64,000 nucleotides of DNA from SB21 sp964415295 (GCA_964415295.1 CAYPYN010000002.1:525999-589998), one strand, 5' to 3'. Counted from the first letter of the stretch, positions 26,202 through 36,759 are shown. The notes: a model not told the origin generated them from the sequence alone. Program-made: numbers and translations.

Positions 26202-26789
26202 CTATAAATAATACCGCATGATCGGTCTTGTTTTCGATCTTCTCGCCGCTTCTTCAAATCCCGCTTTCAAAAAGGCGGACGGAATGCCCGTCCACGCGAA
26301 AGCGGCCGGAATATTGGCCGCGTACGGCTCGGCCGGATACGCTTCCAGAATTTTTGCCTTTTTCCGCCGGGCAAATTGAATAACGGCCTTCAGCAACTGG
26401 GTTGAAAGTCCGCGGCGGCGGAATTCTTTGGCGATGAAGAAACACGTGACCGACCAGACGGGTTGATCGTCCACCGGCGCGAGTACACGGGAATCTTCGA
26501 GGCGAATAAAGGCCTCTCTCGGCGCCACGGCGCACCATCCGACGGGTTCCCCTTCGCAATACGCGAGCAGGCCCGGCTCATGACCGGAGGAAACGATCTT
26601 TTTCATGGCTTTCTTATTTCCCGCCCCTTTTTGTTTATCAAAGACCGCCTTTTTAACGCGCCAGGTCATGCACCAGCAGCCTCCGCATGCACCGCGTTCC
26701 CCGAAGAGCGTTTCAAAATCCTTCCACCGCGCCGGCGTCAGCGGGCGGAAGACATAAGTCTTCTCGGTTTTATGGGATCGGGTATGCAT
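26202..26789 (-). CDS. GNAT-family N-acetyltransferase with N-terminal Cys-Trp motif
   Basis: 195 residues. The N-terminal GACGGCWCMTWR motif (~33-44) is typical of one uncharacterised GNAT subfamily. The acetyl-CoA-binding core is seen as SVTCFFIAKEFRRRGLSTQLLKAVIQFA (pyrophosphate-loop RRRGLS). An F-rich AAFAWTGIPSAFLKAGFEE segment follows near the C-terminus. Cytosolic; substrate unknown. It is 50 nt upstream of the SRPBCC gene on the same strand. Confidence 0.85.
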   Translation of the reverse strand: MHTRSHKTEKTYVFRPLTPARWKDFETLFGERGACGGCWCMTWRVKKAVFDKQKGAGNKKAMKKIVSSGHEPGLLAYCEGEPVGWCAVAPREAFIRLEDSRVLAPVDDQPVWSVTCFFIAKEFRRRGLSTQLLKAVIQFARRKKAKILEAYPAEPYAANIPAAFAWTGIPSAFLKAGFEEAARRSKTRPIMRYYL

Positions 26790-26921
26790 GCGATGGTCTT
26801 TCGGGTTGAATAAAAAAACATAATCATTTTCGATCCGAAGAGCAAAAAGATTTTAGCGAATAGCCTGTGGCAATGCGCCGGCCGATATTGTATATTGGTT
26901 AAAACCAAACGAGAGGTCCTT

Positions 26922-28244
26922 ATGCGATCGTATGTCATCCTCTTATTTCTCATCGCGCTTGATCAAGCGCAGTCGCAGGAATCATTGTATCCGATTCAGG
27001 TCAACGGTAAGTGGGGATTTATCGACCGGGAGGGAACAGTTGTCATCCGGCCTCAATTTGACTGGAACAGGGTATCGATGCCGGAAGATGGTATTATGAT
27101 CATTGATCTCGGTGAAAGGTTCGGTATTCTGAATCAGAAGGGCGAGATCCTGTTCGAGCCTCAGTTCGACCGGATACCTGTGTTTCAGGGAAATGTCTGC
27201 TGGGTGCAGAAGAATGAAAAATGGGGACTGATCGACCGGAGCGGCACTTGGATTATTGAACCCCGCTTTGACATCGCCTATGACTTTATCGGAGTTTATG
27301 CGAAGGTCGAACAGAACGGCCTTTACGGTCTGGTGGATTCCTCAGGCACGATCGTGCTCGAACCGCGTTTTTCGGATTTGAGCCAGCCCTCCGAAGATCT
27401 GATAGCGGCGAACGACGGCAGCGGCTGGGGTTACATCGATATGTCCGGAAAATATGTTTTCTCAAAGCGTTTCAGCCGATGCTACGATTTTTACAACGGA
27501 TATGCGTTGGTCAATGTCAATTACAACCGATGGAAGATCATTGATAAGACCGGAGGATTTACGACCGATACAGATTTTGATTACCTGGGTGAAAGCGGCG
27601 GGGGCTTGTTTTATGCGCAACTGGGCGACACAAAAGGATTGGTCGATCATCTGGGTAATTTTGTTCTGAAAAGCGAAAGCTGCCGCTATTACAGCCGGAA
27701 CTTTATCCAATACGAAGAAAATGCCAAGATCGGATTCAGAACAGCGGACGGACGGGTACTTGTGAGACCTCAGTTCGTTGCAGCCGACGACATGGGCGAA
27801 GGCTGGATCGTGGTCGTCGACGAAAAAAACCGCATGGGATTTATCGATACCCTCGGCCAGATCGGACTAAAACCCCAGTCCGAATTCTTCATCGACCTGA
27901 CCTCGGAGACGAGGTTTCGCGAAGGACGTCTGATCGTGCGGACTAAGAAGAAATATGGCGTCATAGACCGGGATCTGAAATGGGTCGTGCGGCCACGATA
28001 CGATTTGATCTCTTCGTACCGGCACGGTTGGGCCGTATTCAATATCGGCGGCAAAATGGTCGGAGAGTTGCCCGTCATCACCGGCGGTAAATGCGGATTC
28101 ATCGATCCCGACGGAAAGGAGATCGTTCCTGTGCTGTTCGACAGGGTGGAATATTTTGACGATAATCTCGCGCAGGTCATGATCGGGTCGGCCATGGCCT
28201 ACGTGAATAAAGCCGGCAAGATCGTGTGGAAAGCGGGTCCGTAA
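26922..28244 (+). CDS. Secreted WG-repeat protein
   Basis: 440 residues from ATG at 26922, chosen because GAGAGG lies just upstream and a signal peptide begins there (MRSYVILLFLIALDQAQS). About eleven WG-type repeats cover nearly the whole mature protein, e.g. GKWGFIDREG, EKWGLIDRSG, SGWGYIDMSG, RMGFIDTLG, KKYGVIDRD and GKCGFIDPDG, each followed by VVxPxFD-type strands. WG repeats are common in exported bacterial proteins of unknown function. TGGCAA-N17-TATATT upstream could serve as promoter. Confidence 0.88.
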   Translation: MRSYVILLFLIALDQAQSQESLYPIQVNGKWGFIDREGTVVIRPQFDWNRVSMPEDGIMIIDLGERFGILNQKGEILFEPQFDRIPVFQGNVCWVQKNEKWGLIDRSGTWIIEPRFDIAYDFIGVYAKVEQNGLYGLVDSSGTIVLEPRFSDLSQPSEDLIAANDGSGWGYIDMSGKYVFSKRFSRCYDFYNGYALVNVNYNRWKIIDKTGGFTTDTDFDYLGESGGGLFYAQLGDTKGLVDHLGNFVLKSESCRYYSRNFIQYEENAKIGFRTADGRVLVRPQFVAADDMGEGWIVVVDEKNRMGFIDTLGQIGLKPQSEFFIDLTSETRFREGRLIVRTKKKYGVIDRDLKWVVRPRYDLISSYRHGWAVFNIGGKMVGELPVITGGKCGFIDPDGKEIVPVLFDRVEYFDDNLAQVMIGSAMAYVNKAGKIVWKAGP

Positions 28245-28261
28245 GGCTTGCAAAGCCGACC

Positions 28262-30658
28262 CTACCGTCGTTTAGTTCCTCGCTTTTTGTCTTTTGGCTG
28301 CACCGTTTTCTTTAATTGGGATGAAAAGGACTGAAGCCGTTTTTCTACCAGGTGGTAAATCGTTTTTTTCGGGAAGGTCCCGTTCTTGTTTTTTACGCCC
28401 GCCGGTTTTCCGGTCAGAACTTCAATACCTTCCGCGATCGTGGCCACTGGCCAGATATGGAATTTCCCGTCTTTCACCGCCGTCACCACATCTTCGCGAA
28501 GCATCAGATGCTGCACATTGCTTTTAGGAATCATCACGCCCTGCTTGCCCGTCAAACCGAGCGCAGTACAAATATCAAAATATCCTTCGATCTTCTCATT
28601 GACCCCGCCGATCGCCTGGATCTCGCCTTTCTGGTTGACCGAGCCGGTAACCGCTATCCCCTGCCTGATGGGCACCTGGGACAAAGCGGACAGGATCGCA
28701 TAGAGTTCGGTCGAAGATGCGCTGTCCCCATCGACGCCTTCATAACTCTGTTCGAATACCAGACGGCAGGACAACGTCATGGGTTTTTCCGAGGCAAAAG
28801 TTTCCGACATAAAACCGCTGAGAATCAGAACGCCTTTGCTGTGGATCGGTCCGCCGAGTTGCACTTGCCTCTCAATATCGACGATGCCCTCCGTTCCGGG
28901 GCCGGCGCTGGCGGTGATCCGGTTGGGGCGTCCGAATTCGTAATCCCCCATACGGATAACGGCCAGACCATTGACCTGACCGGCGACCGAAGATTCCGTG
29001 TCGATCAGAAATACCTTTTGCGTGATGAGTTCCTGTATCCGTTTCTGCACCAGGTTGGATCGGTATACTTTTTCGTCAATGGCTTTTTGCACATGGATCT
29101 CGCGGATCTGCGCCGCCTGATCCTGCACGGCCCAGTAATGCGCTTCGCGGATCACGTCGGCCATCGCGCCGAAATGCGTGGACAATTTCTCCTGGTCATC
29201 GGCCAGGCGTGAGGCATACTCCAGCACGCGGGCCGCCGCGGGGCTGTTGAGATGTTTCAGATTCTCTTTATTGCACAGCGTAGAAATGAACGTCAGGAAA
29301 TCCTGCGTGTTCTTATCGTCCCGGTCCATGCTGGTGTCAAAATCCGCTTTGACCTTGAAGAGTTCCGGGAAATCATCGTCGTAATGATGGAGCATATAGT
29401 ACATCATGCTGCGGCCGACAAGAATGATCTTGACTTCCAGAGGAATCGGCTGGGGGCGCGTCGTTCGAGTGGTGGTCAGGCCCATGCTTTCTCCGAGTTC
29501 CTCGATCTGGATGGATCCCGATCTTAAGGCGCGTTTAAGTCCGTCCCAGCTCATGAGATGTTTCAGCACGTCCTCCACCTGCAGCACGATATAGCCTCCG
29601 TTGGCGCGATGGAGAGCGCCGGGTTTGATCATCGTAAAGTCGCTGTACAACGTGCCCTGGTAAACTTCCTTTTCGATGCGGCCAAACAGATTATTGTACG
29701 TCGGATTTAATTCCAGCACGACCGGCACGCCCTGTTGTTTGCTGTTATCCACGAAAAGATTGACCTCGTACGTATTCGCCGGAACGTCCTCGGATTTTTC
29801 TTTATCCTCGGAAGTCTGCTTGAACGATTCGATATTCTCCAGAATGTCGTTTTCAATATCGCCGAACCAGCCCATCACCTCTTCCAGGTTCTTGTATTTC
29901 TCTTTCAGATCCTCCAGAACACCGCCGACCAGGTAGCGAACGGCTTGCTGGTCCAGTTCCTTGAGAGAATGCTGAGCGGCGCGTTCAAGCAGGCGAACCT
30001 CTTTGAGAACCGCTTTGAGCCTCTCTTCCAAAGCTTTTCGCTTTTCGATCAATTTGTCTTGTTCCGCCTGCGGAATGGCTTTCCATTCTTCCTCCGCCAT
30101 GGCACGCCCATCCTTGGTGGGCAGGAGTATGACCCCCAATTGCGTCGCCTGAAGAGAAAAGCCTTCTCCGGCGGCGGAGTTACTGAATTCCCGCATCAGC
30201 CCGTCGCGCTGGGTCTGCATGGCGCCGATGATCTCGTCGCGTTTCGTAGTATAATCGTCGCTTTCAAAGAGCTTACGTATCTCGCGGTGAATGAATTCCA
30301 CGAACTTACGTACGTCCTGCTGAAATTCTTTTCCGCGCCCTGCGGGAAGCCGAAGGGCTTTGGGCTGATCGCCGTCGTTGAAATCGTTGACGTAACACCA
30401 GTCCGACGGCGTGGGTTTGCTCTTAGCCAGTTCTTCGAGGAACGACTTCACGGCGGTCATCTTGCCCATGCCGCGCGGGCCGGAAACAAATACATTAAAA
30501 CCGACCTCCTGTATACCCAGACCGAACCTCAGCGACGAGACCGCCCGGGGCTGTCCGATAATACCGTCCAGGGGCGAGAGATGTTCGGTGGATTCCAGGT
30601 TCAGTGATTCCGGATCGGTGATTTTTCTCAGATGTTTGTAGGTTAATTCTTTGACCAT
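28262..30658 (-). CDS. Lon-family ATP-dependent protease (LonB/YcbZ-like AAA+ plus S16 peptidase)
   Basis: 798 residues from ATG at 30658, which has AAGGAGG 5 nt upstream; a longer frame from 30700 is less likely. N-terminal substrate/ATP region with IIGQPRAVSSLRFGLGI and P-loop SGPRGMGKMTAV, a long helical insertion (~150-320), RANGGYIVLQVEDVL, then the Lon proteolytic domain: VDGDSASSTELYAILSALS (catalytic Ser) and GGVNEKIEGYFD (catalytic Lys). The P-loop reads GKM rather than GK(S/T). Degrades damaged or regulatory proteins in the cytosol. Monocistronic; its stop faces the WG-repeat gene 18 nt away. Confidence 0.92.
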   Translation of the reverse strand: MVKELTYKHLRKITDPESLNLESTEHLSPLDGIIGQPRAVSSLRFGLGIQEVGFNVFVSGPRGMGKMTAVKSFLEELAKSKPTPSDWCYVNDFNDGDQPKALRLPAGRGKEFQQDVRKFVEFIHREIRKLFESDDYTTKRDEIIGAMQTQRDGLMREFSNSAAGEGFSLQATQLGVILLPTKDGRAMAEEEWKAIPQAEQDKLIEKRKALEERLKAVLKEVRLLERAAQHSLKELDQQAVRYLVGGVLEDLKEKYKNLEEVMGWFGDIENDILENIESFKQTSEDKEKSEDVPANTYEVNLFVDNSKQQGVPVVLELNPTYNNLFGRIEKEVYQGTLYSDFTMIKPGALHRANGGYIVLQVEDVLKHLMSWDGLKRALRSGSIQIEELGESMGLTTTRTTRPQPIPLEVKIILVGRSMMYYMLHHYDDDFPELFKVKADFDTSMDRDDKNTQDFLTFISTLCNKENLKHLNSPAAARVLEYASRLADDQEKLSTHFGAMADVIREAHYWAVQDQAAQIREIHVQKAIDEKVYRSNLVQKRIQELITQKVFLIDTESSVAGQVNGLAVIRMGDYEFGRPNRITASAGPGTEGIVDIERQVQLGGPIHSKGVLILSGFMSETFASEKPMTLSCRLVFEQSYEGVDGDSASSTELYAILSALSQVPIRQGIAVTGSVNQKGEIQAIGGVNEKIEGYFDICTALGLTGKQGVMIPKSNVQHLMLREDVVTAVKDGKFHIWPVATIAEGIEVLTGKPAGVKNKNGTFPKKTIYHLVEKRLQSFSSQLKKTVQPKDKKRGTKRR

Positions 30659-30921
30659 GAGATCCTCCTTCCGTGAGCGGGATGATGGGTCGAGAGGCAC
30701 AGCGAGTTGTTTTAAATGTATGATTCACGGCCATTAATTTCAAAACAAATTCACAACTTTCCCGTAGAAGTTCCGGTCATGATTTTCACAAAAAAAGAGA
30801 TTCTTTTTTCTTGTATTGCCATTAATTCCGGCTTACCTTTATTCGGTTTCCGGGATTCTTACATTGTTTTCAATCCTTTTATTTTTATAACAAAACTACT
30901 TTTTAAAAAGAAAGGAAAAGT

Positions 30922-31512
30922 ATGAGAACGTATTTTTCTTTGTTCATCACCGCCGTGTGGTTATTCAGCGCAGGCTGCGGCGACAGTACAACCGACCAGG
31001 CGGCGGAATTTATCGCCTCAGGCTGGGAAAAATTTGAAGCGCACGATTACACGGGCGCGGCGGAGGATTTTGCCAACGCCATTGACGCCGATTCCTCAAA
31101 GGCCGAGGCCTATGTAGGGCTTGGCTGGACGGCCTTGAAAATGGACCAACTGATCATAGCCGATCTGGCTTTCGCGTATGCGATCGAACTGGAACCGAGC
31201 GACGACGCCTATGCCGGCAAGGCCTTCGCGGATTTTAATCTGGAAAATCATGTTGCAGCCGCGGCCGACGTTGATGAAGTGGTCACGATCGCTGAAAACG
31301 CCGCCAACGCATACACCTTCTCCCATGACCCGTCGATCACACAAACCGACCTTCTCTGGATCAAGGCCAGAGCCCATTTTCTTATGGGCCAATACGCCGG
31401 AGCCCAGACGGTTCTCAATGTACTTTCCCCATCCAACGGTTTGAACCCGGAAAGTTCGTCGTACATCCAGGACCTGGCGGATGCGATCGAGAATCTCAGA
31501 CTGACGGTTTAA
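30922..31512 (+). CDS. TPR lipoprotein
   Basis: 196 residues. Lipobox LFSAGC (Cys ~19) after a short type II signal. At least three TPR units: EKFEAHDYTGAAEDFANAID, AYVGLGWTALKMDQLIIADL, and LLWIKARAHFLMGQYAGAQT. Probably an envelope-anchored scaffold. Located 49 nt upstream of the 1725-residue secreted protein, so it may be its accessory lipoprotein (inference). RBS AAAGGAAAAG. Confidence 0.82.
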   Translation: MRTYFSLFITAVWLFSAGCGDSTTDQAAEFIASGWEKFEAHDYTGAAEDFANAIDADSSKAEAYVGLGWTALKMDQLIIADLAFAYAIELEPSDDAYAGKAFADFNLENHVAAAADVDEVVTIAENAANAYTFSHDPSITQTDLLWIKARAHFLMGQYAGAQTVLNVLSPSNGLNPESSSYIQDLADAIENLRLTV

Positions 31513-31561
31513 CGCTAACCATTTAGAGGAAATAATAATTTTTAAATAAGGATACTATTTT

Positions 31562-34500
31562 ATGTTGAGAAAACTCGTCATGCCCATCGCTTTTATGATG
31601 ATACTTGCCGTATTATCGTCAAACGCATTTGGACAGCAGATCTCGGTTCTACCGGACAGTCTTATGGCTGTGGCGGGAACCGGCGATACGACCTTCCGGT
31701 CGTTGGTTGTCAAGAATACCGGCACGGATACTCTGAGGTGGGAGATCAAGATCCAATCCGGTTCCGTCGGCGCTCAACCGACAGGTGCTGTGATGAAGTC
31801 CTCTCCTCTTTTGAGAAGTTCAACAGCGCAATCCTACCAGAAAAAAAGCGGACGAGGATCGGACGGACCTACGCTGTTCAAATCGCCGATAACGAGTAAA
31901 AGCACCATAAGCAGCCCGTTACGTTTGGCCATGCCGGCCCAAACGCCACCTAAAGTTGCAGTGCTGATCGGTGCGTGCGACAATGCCACGGACGCGATCA
32001 ATACACTTGTGTCAACCGGCATGTTCACAGCCGGGGATTTCACGGTATTTGCCGATCCATCCGCGCTGCAATTATCCGATCTCACGCCGTACGAAGCCGT
32101 ACTGGCCTGGACCAATTGCGCTTTCACCAATTCCCAAATGGTCGGCGACGTACTGAAGCAATACGTCGACGCGGGAGGCGGAGTTGTGATGGCCACGTAT
32201 GCGTTTTCCAATTCATGGAGCATGACCGGTGGTATTCTCGACCCCTATTATGCTCCGTTTCTTCCGGCGGCGGAACAAAACGTCACCGGTACGATGGACA
32301 TGAACAGCATCACGGAACCCGGACATCCGATCTTCAACAATATTCTGTCTGCGCCGGTCTATACCTTCAATAGTAATTATTCCAACCCTCCGCTGAATAC
32401 CGGCGGCATACTCCTCGCTAAGGATACGGGAGGTAATAATCTCGTTGCCGTCAATGAAAGCGGAAAATGCGTAGGTCTGGTTATTTTTCCGGAGAATCTG
32501 TCCAGCAGTAATGCTGAAACCAGTTTGCTTTTTGCCAACGCCTTGTATTTTGTCGCAAGCCCGTCCTGGGTGGTCGCGTCTTCCAAGGAGGGCGCTATAG
32601 CTCCCGGGGACAGCACCGCTTTGACGATCACGCTCAATGCCGCCAATCTGTCCGCCGGTACTTATTACGCTGAGATCCACATTTCCAGCAACGACATTTT
32701 GGATACGCTGGTGGTGGTGCCGGTTCAACTCCATGTTACGCCGGCCACGATCGATATGTCGGTATCGGAATTATCTCTGGATGTGAAAGCGGTAGACTCG
32801 GTCCTTACCGCCGTTTCTATTGGAAACACCGGAACAGGATACCTCAAATGGTCCGCATCGGTTTCAGTATCCGAAGGCGAAGCGCCGGAAATAAAATTGG
32901 TCAACGACAAAGGATCGGTAAAAGCAGGATCATCCCAGAACCTCGCGATAAAGGCCCTCGCAGGAAATTTGTCTTTCGGGACATACTACTACACGATCAC
33001 GATTTCAAGCAACGATACGGCCACTCCCGCAAAATACATTTCACTGGATGTTACGGTATTGCCGCCGGTCTTCAGCGCGTCGCCGGATACATTTACGTCT
33101 ACGATCGGCGCGGGCGATTCGATCAAACATACGCTTAACATACAAAATACCGGCGACGGTAACCTGAAATGGAATATTACAGTCAGTAAAACGCCGCCGC
33201 TTCGTGGTCAGAAAACGTTTGTGAATCCGGTTCTTAAAGAAAGAACGTTGTCAACACAAGTAACGGCCGGTTCCAAAGCCCCGCACGCAAGAAACATAAT
33301 ATCGGCCAATCCGGCTATCGCCAGACTGTCCGAACAGATCGCCGCAAGCCCGGACCAGAGCATCCTGATCATTCAGAATGCTTCGGCCTGGGGTATCATC
33401 ATCTCGGATTTCATTCAGCAGAATTTCGGTAATATACCGGTTGTGATCAATTCAAGCGCGATCGCCAATACCGATTTCACGCCCTTCGACCTCATCATCA
33501 CGGCGGGCGACCAGGACGATGGCGTTTATTATAATGCGATCTCCGCGAATGTCGCCAAGTTTGAAGATTATGTCAGCGGCGGCGGCGTGGTGCAGTATCA
33601 ACTGGCCACTCAAGGCGAGAACGTGGATATCGTCGGCGGAGTCACAGTAACATATGGTAACTCCGACAGCTGGAACCGAATCCTTTTGCCGGATCATCCG
33701 ATCGTCGCAGGATTGACCTCGCCTCTGGAGGGCAGTTCGGCAAATCACTGTTATCTGACCAATCTCCCGCAGGATGCCGAAATTATTACAGAAACATGGA
33801 ACAGCCTGAGTCCGACCACGGCGGAATACACTTACGGCGCCGGCCGCGTGATCGCCACGGGAATGACCTGGGAATATCTGTATTACAATGCGTTCAATTC
33901 GGGCCCGATGATGGGCAAAGCGGTCGAATATTCTCTCTCGGTAAGCACAGGTAACTGGCTTTCATCCAATCCGAAGAACGGGATCGTGACGCCTGCATCC
34001 AACCAGAACGTGAGCGTCAAAATGGACGCTTCCAAATTACTTCCCGGCGATTACGAGGCCTATCTGCTTGTTCACTCCAATGATCCGGAGAACTCACTCA
34101 AAGTGGTTACCGCCCAGCTTTCCGTTCTCCCGGCCGTTTTGAGTCTGTCCACCGACAGCCTTTCGATGACCATAGCCTCTGTGGACAGCGCCGTAACGAG
34201 TTTTAATATCGGTAATACGGGCGCGGGATTCATTCGGTGGAGCGCGGTTGCCAAGGGCGAACTCGCTCCGTACGTCCGCTTCTCCCCCGGCAAAGGCTCT
34301 GCGGGAACGGGAACTCCTCAGACGGTCGAAGTTAAAGTGCTGCCGGTCGACGTGCCGGGTGACTATTCCTTTGCCATCGAGTTATCTACCAACGACACCT
34401 CCCGTCGTAAGGTAACAATCCCTGTAAGCGTGAAGATCCTGGCCCCTCAAGTCAGTGTCGCTCCCGACAGTTTCGAGGTCACGGTTGAGACGGGCGATTC

Positions 34501-36739
34501 GACTTCACGCACTCTCACGATCAATAACACCGGTAACGGTAATTTGAAATGGGACATCTATATCCAGGACGTAACTGAAAATCTGTCAAAGATCGGTACA
34601 GGAGACGCATCCTCGCAGACAACAGGAAGCGCCGTGACCCGTGAACAAACCGCGTTGCGTCGCCCGAACAGACCGTCCAAAAATATGATGCTCAACAAAG
34701 CGGCCATGTTTGAAGAATTGCGTCGCGCACAGGCGGCGGCCATTCCCGGCGATTTTACTTTCAAAGCCTCGTCCCCCGTTCCCGTCACTTGCGTGACCGT
34801 GGATCCGAGAACGAATATAATCTACGCCCAGGAAAACAGCGGATACGGATTCTATAAATACGATCCCAAGACCGACCAGTGGACCGATCTGACATCCTGC
34901 CCGCTTTACAGCGGAAACAACGGCGGAGCCGTCTATTGGGATGGAAAGATCTACACAACGTACACGGGCGAAGACAGCCTCGGCATTTACGACATAGCGG
35001 GCAACTCGTGGTCAACCGCGTGGAATAATGTACCCACCGGTAATATCGAAGCAGTCGGAGGATACCTCTATCTCGCAGGCGATTTTGACTTCCAACGCTT
35101 CAACACCTCAACGGCAGCGTGGGATACGCTGCAATCGCCGGGTGAACTCTTTGGCAACTTTGACGGCGAAAATACCTGGGGCGGATTGAAATATTACAAC
35201 GGTTACCTGTACAATCTCAATGGCAACGGCGACACCGCTTTTGCTAAATACAATCTTAATTCCAAAGAATGGACCCTTCTGCCCGGTCTTCCGGACGGCG
35301 CCGTGCTCGGAAGCGCGATCGACCCGGTCACCCACAAGCTCTTTGCTTACGGTGATTACGACGGCACCAACTGGTACGCCTTCGATCTTATCAATGAGAC
35401 GTGGAGTGTTACGACCCTGGATATGTTCACGATCGGCGGCGGCGGTGACCGTGCCATGAGCGAAGAGTGGGGCTATCTCGATGACGGCGGCATGGCGTAT
35501 GTAGCTTCCGGGCCGACGGTGGGTGTGTATTTCACGGAAGGTGAAGGCGGAACCGGCCTTGCTGTTTTCGAGACCCCTCGTGCGCTGTCATGGCTGCGTC
35601 CGGAAACGACCTCCGGAGTCGTCCAGCACGGCGGCAGCCAGTCCCTCAATCTGAAGATCTACGCCGACACTCTGTCCGTCGGCGACTACCGCGCTATCAT
35701 CTCCCTATCCAGTAACGATACGGGCAAGATGGTCGTGGATATCCCTGTCACTCTCAAGGTCCGGAGCGACGCCAAAGGACCGCGTATCAGTCTTCATTTC
35801 TTCCAGGATAATTATCTTACGCAATATTTGGACGTGGTCGCTACGATGAACGAACCGCTAGGTTCGGCGGCCGTGATCGAAGTGACCAAGCCGGACAATT
35901 CCACGGAGGATCTTACGATCGATACGGTGGATCTGGCCAATAACGTATATTACAGCCATTTCAGACTGGATCAGGCCGGAACCTTTACGTTTAAGACCAC
36001 CGCTACCGATACGGCCGGCAACACGGCCGATACGTCGCGGTCTCTCAGCGCCGCTCTCGGCAAGGCCAACGCCATGCTGAAACTTACCAGCTCCGATGCT
36101 TCCGCTACCTTGTCCATCGGGGAGAACAACCTCAAGACGGATGCGGTCATTACCGTCGCACAAACGAACGCTCCGGTCGTTCTGAGCGAAGAGGCGCGAA
36201 GCGTGTCCGACCGATATACGTTCGGACCGGATCGTGTCGAACTGGCTTCGGCCGTAACGGTCACGTTTGACTACAGCAAGATGCGCAACGCCGACGACGA
36301 ACATCTGGTGATCTACAGTAAGACCAAGGACGGTTTTGTCCCTCTCAAGTCGACGATCAACCGCAACGCCCGCACCGTAAGCGCGAGCGTGGATAAATTG
36401 GGTGAATTCCAGCTCTTCCACAATTCGGCGATCCGGTCGGATGAAGAAACTCTGATACCCAAACAGTTCAGTCTGTATCAGAATTATCCCAACCCGTTCA
36501 ATCCGAGTACGACGATCCGCTTCGATCTGCCCGCCGGCGGTAAGGTCACGATAGCGGTTTACAATATCCTCGGACAAAAAGTACGCACGTTGGCCGACCG
36601 CAGTTATGAGGCCGGCAGTTACACCGTGGTTTGGGACGGCAAGAACGAGCGCGGACGCGTCGCCGCCAGCGGTATCTATATCTACCAGATTACTACGGAA
36701 AAGTTCACGCAAGCCCGTAAGATGCTCTTCCTGAAATAA
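31562..36739 (+). CDS. Giant secreted protein: five Ig-like (BACON/ASH-type) modules, three with whole domains inserted, plus C-terminal sorting domain
   Basis: 1725 residues with a signal peptide (~1-22). Five modules begin with a PDSL...GDS...NTGxGxLxW block (residues ~23, 398, 503, 857, 965). Copies 2 and 4 are compact. In copies 1, 3 and 5 the module is interrupted after LKW/LRW by a large domain and resumes with a SW/NWL...GxVxPG...GxYxAxIxxSSND block. The inserts are two flavodoxin/glutamine-amidotransferase-like domains (~130-325, VAVLIGACDNATD; ~594-793, SILIIQNASAWG) and a Kelch-like propeller (~1060-1340, INETWSVTTLDMFTIGGGG). A ZU5-like region (~1500-1630) and the C-terminal NYPNPFNPSTTIRF sorting module end it. 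Probably displayed on the cell surface or released. Confidence 0.88.
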   Translation: MLRKLVMPIAFMMILAVLSSNAFGQQISVLPDSLMAVAGTGDTTFRSLVVKNTGTDTLRWEIKIQSGSVGAQPTGAVMKSSPLLRSSTAQSYQKKSGRGSDGPTLFKSPITSKSTISSPLRLAMPAQTPPKVAVLIGACDNATDAINTLVSTGMFTAGDFTVFADPSALQLSDLTPYEAVLAWTNCAFTNSQMVGDVLKQYVDAGGGVVMATYAFSNSWSMTGGILDPYYAPFLPAAEQNVTGTMDMNSITEPGHPIFNNILSAPVYTFNSNYSNPPLNTGGILLAKDTGGNNLVAVNESGKCVGLVIFPENLSSSNAETSLLFANALYFVASPSWVVASSKEGAIAPGDSTALTITLNAANLSAGTYYAEIHISSNDILDTLVVVPVQLHVTPATIDMSVSELSLDVKAVDSVLTAVSIGNTGTGYLKWSASVSVSEGEAPEIKLVNDKGSVKAGSSQNLAIKALAGNLSFGTYYYTITISSNDTATPAKYISLDVTVLPPVFSASPDTFTSTIGAGDSIKHTLNIQNTGDGNLKWNITVSKTPPLRGQKTFVNPVLKERTLSTQVTAGSKAPHARNIISANPAIARLSEQIAASPDQSILIIQNASAWGIIISDFIQQNFGNIPVVINSSAIANTDFTPFDLIITAGDQDDGVYYNAISANVAKFEDYVSGGGVVQYQLATQGENVDIVGGVTVTYGNSDSWNRILLPDHPIVAGLTSPLEGSSANHCYLTNLPQDAEIITETWNSLSPTTAEYTYGAGRVIATGMTWEYLYYNAFNSGPMMGKAVEYSLSVSTGNWLSSNPKNGIVTPASNQNVSVKMDASKLLPGDYEAYLLVHSNDPENSLKVVTAQLSVLPAVLSLSTDSLSMTIASVDSAVTSFNIGNTGAGFIRWSAVAKGELAPYVRFSPGKGSAGTGTPQTVEVKVLPVDVPGDYSFAIELSTNDTSRRKVTIPVSVKILAPQVSVAPDSFEVTVETGDSTSRTLTINNTGNGNLKWDIYIQDVTENLSKIGTGDASSQTTGSAVTREQTALRRPNRPSKNMMLNKAAMFEELRRAQAAAIPGDFTFKASSPVPVTCVTVDPRTNIIYAQENSGYGFYKYDPKTDQWTDLTSCPLYSGNNGGAVYWDGKIYTTYTGEDSLGIYDIAGNSWSTAWNNVPTGNIEAVGGYLYLAGDFDFQRFNTSTAAWDTLQSPGELFGNFDGENTWGGLKYYNGYLYNLNGNGDTAFAKYNLNSKEWTLLPGLPDGAVLGSAIDPVTHKLFAYGDYDGTNWYAFDLINETWSVTTLDMFTIGGGGDRAMSEEWGYLDDGGMAYVASGPTVGVYFTEGEGGTGLAVFETPRALSWLRPETTSGVVQHGGSQSLNLKIYADTLSVGDYRAIISLSSNDTGKMVVDIPVTLKVRSDAKGPRISLHFFQDNYLTQYLDVVATMNEPLGSAAVIEVTKPDNSTEDLTIDTVDLANNVYYSHFRLDQAGTFTFKTTATDTAGNTADTSRSLSAALGKANAMLKLTSSDASATLSIGENNLKTDAVITVAQTNAPVVLSEEARSVSDRYTFGPDRVELASAVTVTFDYSKMRNADDEHLVIYSKTKDGFVPLKSTINRNARTVSASVDKLGEFQLFHNSAIRSDEETLIPKQFSLYQNYPNPFNPSTTIRFDLPAGGKVTIAVYNILGQKVRTLADRSYEAGSYTVVWDGKNERGRVAASGIYIYQITTEKFTQARKMLFLK

Positions 36740-36759
36740 AACAAGTCTTCTGCCGTAAC

